DNA of 13,449 bases from the NCBI GenBank assembly GCA_034429275.1, contig DAOUFU010000248.1, forward strand, positions 1 to 13,449, given 5' to 3'. Each line of letters opens with the position of its first letter. Positions within the stretch are counted from its first letter, which is position 1. Made by a program: the position numbers and the translations under genes. Below the pieces are notes generated by a model. The model was given only the letters and a program-made list of their open reading frames with translations. It searched no databases and was not told the origin of the DNA. Positions 1-5,522 of this stretch are shown piece after piece. Source of the stretch: DAOUFU01 sp034429275 (lineage in GTDB: Bacteria > Chloroflexota > Anaerolineae > Aggregatilineales > Aggregatilineaceae).

Positions 1-391
1 GCTGAGAACTGCCTCGCGCAGCGATGTCTCTGGTCGTTTGGCGGTTCGTTGGTTTCAATCCCCCGAAGGGGATTAGCTGAGAACTGCCTCGATACCAACA
101 CCCAAGAAGTTTCCTTCCTGCTTTCGTTTCAATCCCCCGAAGGGGATTAGCTGAGAACTGCCCATGTTACGGCGCACTAAGTTTCCCTTAGCGGCTTTTT
201 TTGTTTCAATCCCACTAAGGGGATTATCTGAGAACTGCCATCCAGCAATCGATCTGATGCACCATCTCCGGCCGTTTCGTTTCAATCCCCCGAAGGGGAT
301 TAGCTGAGAACTGCCTCACATTGCAGAAGTCGACGGACAAAAAAGAACCTAGCCGTTTCAATCCCCCGAAGGGGATTAGCTGAGAACTGCC
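1..391 (-). CRISPR. CRISPR array 1 (leader end at right), continues beyond left edge
   Basis: Five full 37-nt repeats lie at 52-88, 126-162, 203-239, 279-315 and 355-391, and a 13-nt partial repeat at 1-13. They enclose five unique spacers of 37-40 nt (14-51, 89-125, 163-202, 240-278, 316-354). Read on the minus strand, the repeat starts GGCAGTTCTCAGC, then AATCCCC-TTCG-GGGGATT, and ends ATTGAAAC. That is a perfect 7-bp stem with a UUCG tetraloop followed by the typical 8-nt type III crRNA tag. This tag sets the transcription direction (minus), so the leader is at 392 and beyond. A 36-nt unit is also possible, but the 37th base is conserved in all six copies and matches the 37-nt unit of array 2. 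The repeat at 203-239 carries three substitutions; the other four full copies are identical. Confidence 0.97.
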
Positions 392-429
392 TCTATTTTG
401 CCCTCATATGGGAATCGATGCAAATTCGC

Positions 430-592
430 GCGCCAGCGCGTCGCAGCGCATCGACTTGATCGGCTCGCGGGCATAACGATTTAATAACGGAAAATGGATG
501 ATCTCAATGCGGCTTTTGGGCGCTCACCCCCGCGTTCTGAAGATCACATCTCGCGCCAGCGTGCGCCAGCGCGTCCCAGCGTGTCGAGCGGG
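430..592 (+). repeat. 10-bp-phased GCGCCAGCGY direct repeats in two clusters
   Basis: Cluster A, 430-449, has two 10-bp units (gcgccagcgc, gtcgcagcgc). Cluster B, 553-592, has four increasingly degenerate units (gcgccagcgt, gcgccagcgc, gtcccagcgt, gtcgagcggg). The core CAGCG recurs exactly every 10 bp, at 434 and 444 and again at 557, 567 and 577. The 25-nt blocks 430-454 and 563-587 match at 22 positions. Spacing near one helical turn suggests repeated binding sites on one face of the DNA, upstream of the adaptation operon and beside the array 1 leader. The protein that would bind is inferred only. Confidence 0.6.
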
Positions 593-634
593 CTGCATGC
601 AAACTTCCGCGTGAACCCTGCCGTATGCGCCCTG

Positions 635-663
635 TTGATAACCTGCCCAACCGGACGTATCAC
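635..663 (+). promoter_or_regulatory. Candidate promoter of the adaptation operon
   Basis: TTGATA (635-640; five of six matches to TTGACA), a 17-nt spacer, then TATCAC (658-663; four of six matches to TATAAT). It lies about 100 nt upstream of the first gene and downstream of the phased repeats. The -10 element is weak, so this is a guess based on position and spacing. Confidence 0.35.
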
Positions 664-771
664 CGAAACGCTAAACCCCTACTGGAAAAACCCGAATCCC
701 TTCGCTTACGCGCGAGTTCGCGCTGTGGCATCCTGGAATCAACCCGTTCACCTGAGTTCACGGAGGACCGT

Positions 772-921
772 ATGACCACCTATAGCGCAAACGCACCTAT
801 TCACCGCACGCCGCGCTGGCTGCTCACCGGCTGCATGATCGTCGCTGTCCTGGTCCTGGCGTTCATGTGCTGGATGGCCACGCTCGGCTATATGACAACC
901 CTGCGCATGGCAGGGCTATAA
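772..921 (+). CDS. Small single-pass membrane peptide, first gene of the adaptation operon
   Basis: A 49-residue protein starting at ATG 772, supported by a CGGAGG ribosome site at 761-766. Longer in-frame starts upstream have no such site. Residues 1-15 are polar with basic residues. Residues 16-40 are strongly hydrophobic (WLLTGCMIVAVLVLAFMCWM and onward), giving one predicted transmembrane helix, and a short tail follows. I recognise no family. Its stop codon overlaps the ribosome site of the GTPase-like gene, so the two are probably co-translated. It may anchor or partner that protein at the membrane, but this is inference from position alone. Small size makes the call less certain than for its neighbours. 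Confidence 0.6.
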   Translation: MTTYSANAPIHRTPRWLLTGCMIVAVLVLAFMCWMATLGYMTTLRMAGL

Positions 922-934
922 GGAGGATGCCGCA

Positions 935-1912
935 ATGACCGATATTCCCGTTCAATTCCTGGAAGACCTGGACCGCTTTCGCTGGGCGCAGTTCCGCGCC
1001 GACTCCGCCGCCGAGCGCACCACCAGCCGGATCGCCATTGTCGGGCGGCCCGGTGCGGGCAAAAAGACGCTGGTCAACAGCCTGTGGGGCTGGTCCGCGC
1101 TTGGTGCGGAGACGCCCGCCAGCCCGGTGCAAAAGCTCGGCCTGTTCACCCTGGTCACGCCGCCGGAGGACTCCGCTGACGACAGTGACGCGACCTTCCA
1201 CCTGGAAAGCGCCGATCTCATCGTCTACCTGTACGACGGCACTGAGAAGGCGCACGAGGCCGACATCCGCTGGATCGCCCGGCTGCGCGCGCTGCCCCCG
1301 GCCATGCTGATTGTGCAGACCAAAGTGGATCAGCTTGAACCACCCTTTGAGCCGGTGGAACTTGTGGCCTTGCAGGATCGCTTCGCGCGCCCGGTGATCG
1401 CGCTCAACACGACCGATCAGCGCGCCGTGCACGATGTCTTTCTGCCCACCGTGCTCAAGCTGTGCCCCTCGCTGGCCGTGCCGCTGGCGGCTGAGATCAC
1501 CGGGCTGCGCTGGAAGGTCGTACACCAGATCATCCGCGAGAGCGCGCTGACCAGCGGCCTCGCCAGCCTGGAAAATGGCACTACCGTCGATCTGCCTGCC
1601 CTGCTGGATGCGCAGCGCCGCCTGGTCAAACAGATCGCGCGCATTTACGGCTACAACGAAGGTGATAACGGCGGTCACATGGACCTGCTGGCGATGGCCG
1701 AGCATATCGGCGCGCACGTCATCACCGGCCAGTTGGAGCGGCTGGGTCCGCAGGGGCGCAAGCTGGCCGCGACGCTGCTCGGCCTGTCCGGTACGTGGGT
1801 GCTCGGCTACCAGGCGCAGGCGCGCTATAACGGCGGCTGGCTGCCGCGCCGCCTCTCGGCCTGGTTCGGGCGGAATGGGCGCTATGACCACGCCGCACCG
1901 TCTGGGCGCTGA
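935..1912 (+). CDS. GTPase-like protein with C-terminal DUF697-like domain
   Basis: 325 residues, start ATG 935 with AAGGAGG at 920-926. Residues 32-50 hold a P-loop-like motif, GRPGAGKKTL. The position after the catalytic-type lysine, normally Ser/Thr that binds magnesium, is Lys44, with Thr45 next. TKVD at 129-132 fits a G4 base-recognition motif. A clear G3 DxxG is absent; the equivalent stretch around residues 70-78 lacks the Asp. Residues 217-305 (PALLDAQRRLVKQIARIYG, then a helical hydrophobic stretch ending near YQAQARYNGG) resemble the C-terminal DUF697 domain of Era/YcjF-like GTPases, which often act at membranes. Its last 29 nt overlap the reverse transcriptase start. GTPases are not standard components of CRISPR adaptation, and its function here is unknown. 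It could bind nucleotide without efficient hydrolysis. Confidence 0.8.
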   Translation: MTDIPVQFLEDLDRFRWAQFRADSAAERTTSRIAIVGRPGAGKKTLVNSLWGWSALGAETPASPVQKLGLFTLVTPPEDSADDSDATFHLESADLIVYLYDGTEKAHEADIRWIARLRALPPAMLIVQTKVDQLEPPFEPVELVALQDRFARPVIALNTTDQRAVHDVFLPTVLKLCPSLAVPLAAEITGLRWKVVHQIIRESALTSGLASLENGTTVDLPALLDAQRRLVKQIARIYGYNEGDNGGHMDLLAMAEHIGAHVITGQLERLGPQGRKLAATLLGLSGTWVLGYQAQARYNGGWLPRRLSAWFGRNGRYDHAAPSGR

Positions 1913-2771
1913 TCCCGCACCGGACCAGTTGTTTTCGCTGGCTGCGCTGCACCGGGCCTGGCGGCTGGTGCGGCGCAGCGGCCCCTCAGCGGGCACGGAT
2001 GGCGTCACGGTGGCGCGCTTCGAGCGCTCGTTGGATGAGGAACTGAACCGACTGCGCCAGGAGATTCTGAGCGGAACGTACCGCCCGCAGCCGGTCAGCC
2101 GCTTCTATATGCTCAAGCCGTCGGGCAAGCGGCGTCCGCTCACGGTGTGGACCGTGCGGGACCGCATCGCGCAGCGTGTGATCCTCGACTACCTGACGCC
2201 GGTCTTGGAGCGCGTGTTTCTGGAGTGCAGCTATGGCTTTCGCCCAGGGCGCTCGGTGCCGGAAGCGGTGCAGGCGGTGATCCGGGCGCGGGATGCCAAC
2301 CAGCGCTGGGTGGTCGATGCCGATATCGCGGCTTGCTTCGACAGCATCCCGCTCGACCTGCTGATGGTCCAGGTGCGGAGCGCCATCCCATCTTCACTGG
2401 CGGTGCGCCTGGTCGAGCAGTGGATCCACACGCCGGTCCACAAGCAGCCGCACAACAAAGCGGGCGTGTCGCAGGGCGGAGTCATTTCGCCCCAACTGGC
2501 GAACCTATACCTACACCGCTTCGACCAGATGATGCTGGCCGCGCTGCCGGAGACTCCGCTGGTGCGTTTCGCGGATGATTTCATCCTGCTCAGCCGGAGC
2601 AAGCACGAGGCGCTTTGGGCGCTGAGTGTGGCGCGGCGCTCGCTGCGCAACCTGCGGCTGGCGCTGAACATGGACAAAACCCGCGTGGTGCATTTCGCTG
2701 AGGGCTTCACCTTTCTGGGCGTGACATTTCACAACAATCAAGTCGGCGTTCTGCCGCCGAAGGAGGGTTAA
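1884..2771 (+). CDS. Free-standing group II intron-like reverse transcriptase beside Cas1
   Basis: 295 residues from ATG 1884 (an in-frame ATG at 1875 is also possible), overlapping the GTPase-like gene. It should make cDNA from RNA for spacer acquisition. Visible RT blocks: RT0 GTDGVT at 38-43; RT1 around 84-100 (RPLTVWTVRDRIAQRVI); RT2 SYGFRPGRS at 116-124; RT3 DADIAACFDSI at 145-155 with the catalytic Asp (D147) before Ile; RT4 GVSQGGVISPQLANLYL at 194-210; RT5 FADD at 229-232, a variant of YADD; RT7 FTFLGVTF at 275-282. The protein ends just after RT7, so the maturase/thumb (X) and endonuclease parts of group II intron proteins are missing, as in CRISPR-associated RTs. The next gene is cas1, four bases downstream. 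The lack of an intron-encoded layout argues against a mobile intron. Confidence 0.93.
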   Translation: MTTPHRLGADPAPDQLFSLAALHRAWRLVRRSGPSAGTDGVTVARFERSLDEELNRLRQEILSGTYRPQPVSRFYMLKPSGKRRPLTVWTVRDRIAQRVILDYLTPVLERVFLECSYGFRPGRSVPEAVQAVIRARDANQRWVVDADIAACFDSIPLDLLMVQVRSAIPSSLAVRLVEQWIHTPVHKQPHNKAGVSQGGVISPQLANLYLHRFDQMMLAALPETPLVRFADDFILLSRSKHEALWALSVARRSLRNLRLALNMDKTRVVHFAEGFTFLGVTFHNNQVGVLPPKEG

Positions 2772-2775
2772 GGTC

Positions 2776-3774
2776 ATGGCTGTGGTCTATGTCCGCGAAC
2801 AAGGCGCGGTGGTGCGCAAGAACGGTGAGCGGCTGCACGTGACGCTGCGCCAGCGCGCGCTGTTTGACATCCCGCTCGCCAACTTGGAACAGCTTATCGT
2901 ATTAGGGAACGTGCAGATCACCACGCCTGCCGCCGTGCTGCTCATGCGCGAAGGCGTGGATGTGGTCTTCCTGAGCCAGCGCGGCAGTTATCGCGGGCGG
3001 CTGATGCTGCTCGGCTCCAAGTTTGCCAAACTGCGCCACCAGCAGCTGCGCCTGTGTGATGATCCGGAGCGCGCCCTGGCGATTGCCGGGCAGATCGTGG
3101 CCGGCAAGATCACCAACCAGCGGGTGGTGCTGCAACGCCGCACCGATCCCAACTCGCAGATTCGGGGCGTGCTCGGCGGCATGGCGGATATGCTTCAAGC
3201 CGCGTCCCATGCTCATGATCTTGATCAACTGCGCGGCTTCGAGGGGCGCGCCGCCGCGCTCTACTTCGAAGGGATGCGCTCGTTCTTCGCGCCCGAATGG
3301 GGCTTCGAGCAGCGCGCCTACTACCCGCCGCCCGATCCGGCCAATGCGCTGCTGAGCTTCGCCTACACGCTGCTGCTCAAAGATGTCGAAGCCAAGATTC
3401 AAGTCGTCGGGCTGGACCCGTACCTGGGATTCTTCCACGCGCTTGGCTACAACCGCCCGGCGCTGGCGCTGGACATCATGGAGGAATTCCGCCCCACCGT
3501 CGCCGATGTGGTGGTACTGACACTGGTCAACAGCGGGTACATTACGCCGGAAGATTTCGAGCGCACCAACGATCCCGACCTGCCCATGCGCATGACCGAC
3601 CCGACCATCGCGGTGCTGATCGCCGCCTACGAGGAGCGCATGGCCGACCAGATTTTCCACCCGTTGGCGAACGGTCAGACCGATTACCGTCGGGCGATGG
3701 AGCTTCAGGTCCGGCAGATGGCGCGCGTGGTGAACGGCGAAGACGCGCACTATCACCCGCTCACCATACGTTAG
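2776..3774 (+). CDS. cas1: Cas1 integrase
   Basis: 332 residues, the metal-dependent integrase that, with Cas2, inserts new spacers at the leader-repeat junction. ATG 2776 follows AAGGAGGG at 2760-2767, which lies inside the last codons of the reverse transcriptase. The N-terminal beta domain (1-80) and C-terminal helical domain show the family layout. Candidate catalytic residues are E156 (LRGFEGRAA), H221 (FFHALGYN) and the acidic cluster D233/E236/E237 (LDIMEEFRP). Length and motifs are full, so the enzyme should be active. The closest resemblance by eye is to Cas1 of RT-associated type III systems, which fits the adjacent RT. The stop codon TAG overlaps the ribosome site of the RemA-like gene. 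Confidence 0.97.
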   Translation: MAVVYVREQGAVVRKNGERLHVTLRQRALFDIPLANLEQLIVLGNVQITTPAAVLLMREGVDVVFLSQRGSYRGRLMLLGSKFAKLRHQQLRLCDDPERALAIAGQIVAGKITNQRVVLQRRTDPNSQIRGVLGGMADMLQAASHAHDLDQLRGFEGRAAALYFEGMRSFFAPEWGFEQRAYYPPPDPANALLSFAYTLLLKDVEAKIQVVGLDPYLGFFHALGYNRPALALDIMEEFRPTVADVVVLTLVNSGYITPEDFERTNDPDLPMRMTDPTIAVLIAAYEERMADQIFHPLANGQTDYRRAMELQVRQMARVVNGEDAHYHPLTIR

Positions 3775-3783
3775 GAGGCCGCC

Positions 3784-4038
3784 ATGTCACGCTGGATCGC
3801 TGTGGGATACGGGGCGCTGCTGGATGCGGAACGGGTGGTCGCTGCCGTGCGCGCCCGATCTGCCCCGGTGAAACGGCTGCTAGACGCTGCTGGACCTGCC
3901 CAGGTCATCAACCTGACCTATGGCTACCCGCGAGAATGCGTGGTGCTGCTTGATACCGGGCATCTGGCGCTGATTTCGCTCACTTTGGACGATCTACTGC
4001 TGCGATTGAATTCTGAGGAGGATAACGATGAGTTCTGA
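3784..4038 (+). CDS. RemA/DUF370-like small DNA-binding regulator between cas1 and RNase H
   Basis: 84 residues, start ATG 3784 with GGAGG at 3774-3778. The pattern matches the RemA family: an N-terminal VGYGALLDAERVVA, SAPVKRLL at 26-33, TYGYPRECVVLLDTGHLAL at 45-63, and a final LDDLLLRL. Residues equivalent to those important for DNA binding in Bacillus RemA seem kept in part: R17, P28 and R50 are present, but the Arg of the usual TYGR has become Tyr48. RemA proteins are regulators that form rings and bind tandemly repeated sites. Here the gene overlaps the RNase H start by 11 nt, so it belongs to the adaptation operon. It might regulate the operon or bind the leader, but neither is shown by sequence. 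The acidic tail (SEEDNDEF) is unusual. Confidence 0.8.
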   Translation: MSRWIAVGYGALLDAERVVAAVRARSAPVKRLLDAAGPAQVINLTYGYPRECVVLLDTGHLALISLTLDDLLLRLNSEEDNDEF

Positions 4039-4462
4039 ACCGCTGGTGATCTATGCGGACGGCGCGATTTCGCCGGAACGGGCGGGCGCGGGCATCGTGG
4101 TGCGCGATGAACAGGGGCACGTGATCCTGCTCGCCAACCGCATCCTGCCCTGCTTGACCAGTAACGAAGCGGAGTATGCCGGTCTGCTCATGGCGCTGGA
4201 GGTCGCCATCCAGCTCAGTCCACGGGCTATCGAGATTTGTCTGGACAGCGAGGTCGTGGTCAACCAGATGAATGGGCGATTCGCGGTCAATAGTGCCACG
4301 CTCAAGCCCTGGCACATCCAAGCCTGTGACCGGGCGCGCCAGGTCCGCCACCTGAGCTATGCGCACATTCCGCGCACCAAGAATGCGGTCGCCCACGCGC
4401 TGGCTTCGGAAGCGGTCGCCGGGCGGCGCTGGTGTACGAAAGGCGCGCCATGTTCTGGGTAG
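4028..4462 (+). CDS. RNase HI-family ribonuclease in the adaptation operon
   Basis: 144 residues, start ATG 4028 with GAGGAG at 4015-4020. It should cut the RNA strand of RNA-DNA hybrids. The core motifs are D11 (YADGA), E49 (NEAEYAGLLMALE), D73 (LDSEVVVNQ) and the HIPRTKN motif at 113-119. The fourth acidic residue, normally the Asp of NxxADxLA, is His123 (NAVAHALA). In the E. coli enzyme a His or Asn at this place (D134) is reported to be tolerated, so activity is likely. It lacks the basic protrusion, as in archaeal and Bacillus YpdQ-like forms. The gene overlaps both neighbours, with 11 nt shared with the RemA-like gene and 13 nt with cas2. Its place beside RT, Cas1 and Cas2 suggests removal of template RNA during RNA-derived spacer acquisition. 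Confidence 0.92.
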   Translation: MSSEPLVIYADGAISPERAGAGIVVRDEQGHVILLANRILPCLTSNEAEYAGLLMALEVAIQLSPRAIEICLDSEVVVNQMNGRFAVNSATLKPWHIQACDRARQVRHLSYAHIPRTKNAVAHALASEAVAGRRWCTKGAPCSG

Positions 4463-4725
4463 TGTGTTACGACATCCCCGACGACAAGCGCCGCCGCCGC
4501 GTGGTGAAAATCATGGAAGGTGCGGGGCAGCGCGTGCAGTACAGCGTCTTCGAGTGCGAGCTGGGCGCGAATAAGCTCGCGCGCCTGGAACGCCTGTTGG
4601 CGAAGGTTATCCAGGATGAGGAAGACGACGTGCGCTTCTACCCGCTGAATGAGGGCGATATCAAGAAGGTGATTCTGCTGGGCCGCGCGCGGTTACAGCG
4701 TACGCGCGGGCACTATGTGGTGTGA
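4450..4725 (+). CDS. cas2: Cas2
   Basis: 91 residues from ATG 4450; a GTG six codons upstream (4432) is less likely because family members begin close to the first beta strand, here MFWVVCYDIPDD. D8 is the conserved Asp of that strand. The ferredoxin-like fold is visible as VVCYDI, the helix DDKRRRRVVKIMEGAG, VQYSVFECEL, the helix around LARLERLLAKVI, and DVRFYPL. Cas2 dimerises and bridges two Cas1 dimers in the integration complex. The start lies inside the RNase H gene. It is the last gene of the operon, followed by an inverted repeat. Confidence 0.97.
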   Translation: MFWVVCYDIPDDKRRRRVVKIMEGAGQRVQYSVFECELGANKLARLERLLAKVIQDEEDDVRFYPLNEGDIKKVILLGRARLQRTRGHYVV

Positions 4726-4730
4726 GGATA

Positions 4731-4756
4731 GGAGCCTGCGCGGGGGTGCAGGCTCC
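4731..4756. terminator. Candidate bidirectional terminator hairpin between convergent genes
   Basis: GGAGCCTGC (4731-4739) and GCAGGCTCC (4748-4756) form a perfect 9-bp, GC-rich stem around an 8-nt loop. It lies between the cas2 stop and the end of the minus-strand effector operon, the place expected for a shared terminator. Neither side has a run of T, so intrinsic termination may be weak. Confidence 0.5.
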
Positions 4757-4763
4757 GAGGAGT

Positions 4764-5507
4764 TTATAACGACTCGGTACGCGAGACGGTTTCGCCCAGC
4801 TTAAGCAGCGTGAGGCGCGCTGTGCCAGGAATAGGATGGCCCTCATCTGTCCTGTCGGATACCTGGTAACTCAGAAAAGTTCCATATTCCTTCGCAACCA
4901 GCATCAGCGCGATGGAAATAGTCTTGAACCCAGCGGTGACATCAATATACGTCTCTTTGGGCGGGACTGTTGACCTATCTATTTGAGCCGAAACGCCCGA
5001 TAGGATTTCATCAATATCATCGATGTTTCTGATCGGAACAAGCGTGAGCAAACGGTCGGGCAACAGTCGAGCTTGAGTTGGATAAGTTTCATTCAACCAC
5101 TCTTTTAGCGCATTGATCGCCCTCTGTACACCCTCATTTAGTGGAGTGCATACTAACACCAACGATTCCAGCTTTTCCGAGTGGTGTCGGACCAAGTTAG
5201 TGATCACTTCAATGTTCTGACCTTTGGGATCCAAGGTGGCAAGTCCGGATATCACCCTGCGGCACTTGGGAACCGTCGTGTCCTGCATGCCAATTTTGGT
5301 TCTCACTTTGAAAGGTCGCGTCAGATACCATGCGAGCACATATAACAAGAGCACAATTGCCAGGAAGGCGCCGAGTCGCAGGAGCATATCCTGGTCAACG
5401 CCCTCCTTGATACTCTCCTCTGCTATCGAAAGCACGATAGCACCCGCAACAGTGAGCGCTCCGACCTCTTTCCATTTTTTCACATAGGAGATGAGTTGTT
5501 TCTTCAC
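4764..5507 (-). CDS. Two-helix membrane protein with CARF-like domain, candidate cyclic-oligoadenylate effector
   Basis: 247 residues from a GTG start at 5507 with AAGGGG upstream (5515-5520). Residues 14-29 and 42-62 are hydrophobic and predicted as two transmembrane helices. The rest (about 80-247) is alpha/beta and Rossmann-like: RRVISGLATLDP, then SLVLVCTPLNEG, and YIDVTAGFKTISIALMLVA at 187-205. The last segment resembles the DxTGGxK motif of CARF domains, which bind cyclic oligoadenylate. The order of membrane helices then CARF recalls CARF-TM proteins such as Cam1, which act on the membrane. No nuclease domain is seen. It follows the TIR gene by 15 nt in the same operon. The CARF call rests on one motif and context; another Rossmann domain is possible. 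Confidence 0.75.
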   Translation of the reverse strand: MKKQLISYVKKWKEVGALTVAGAIVLSIAEESIKEGVDQDMLLRLGAFLAIVLLLYVLAWYLTRPFKVRTKIGMQDTTVPKCRRVISGLATLDPKGQNIEVITNLVRHHSEKLESLVLVCTPLNEGVQRAINALKEWLNETYPTQARLLPDRLLTLVPIRNIDDIDEILSGVSAQIDRSTVPPKETYIDVTAGFKTISIALMLVAKEYGTFLSYQVSDRTDEGHPIPGTARLTLLKLGETVSRTESL

Positions 5508-5522
5508 GTCGATGCCCCTTGA

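Larger units (their letters stand above)
392..771. other. Intergenic region: leader of array 1 and upstream region of the adaptation operon
   Basis: This 380-nt stretch has no convincing gene; the short reading frames in it have no Shine-Dalgarno sequence and no family resemblance. Its left part should be the leader of array 1, read leftward. A weak minus-strand promoter-like pair (TTGCAT at 418-423 and CAAAAT at 395-400, 17 nt apart) sits against the first repeat. Around 430-454 and 553-592 there are GCGCCAGCG-type repeats (own entry). ATAACG occurs twice, at 473-478 and 484-489. A plus-strand promoter candidate lies at 635-663 (own entry). Confidence 0.6.

Noticed and set aside
73..285. Minus-strand frame through array 1
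   Set aside because: It is made of CRISPR repeats and spacers, so it is not a gene.
494..775. Plus-strand frame of 93 codons before the operon
   Set aside because: No ribosome site, crosses the phased repeats, overlaps the start of the better-supported 49-aa gene, no family resemblance.
863..2008. Long open frame on the minus strand over the GTPase-like gene (381 codons)
   Set aside because: It is antisense to a gene with clear motifs, has low-complexity composition rich in Arg, Gly, Ala and Gln, and shows no family resemblance. GC-rich third positions create such shadows.
1884..2771. The reverse transcriptase as part of a mobile group II intron
   Set aside because: The protein lacks the maturase and endonuclease parts, overlaps the upstream gene, sits four bases from cas1, and no intron RNA structure could be placed around it.
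2902..3756. Minus-strand open frame of 284 codons over cas1
   Set aside because: Antisense to an intact cas1, His/Gly/Arg-rich, no recognisable domain.
3784..4462. RemA-like and RNase H genes as a toxin-antitoxin pair
   Set aside because: The size and overlap fit superficially, but both proteins match other known families better and lie inside the cas1-cas2 operon.
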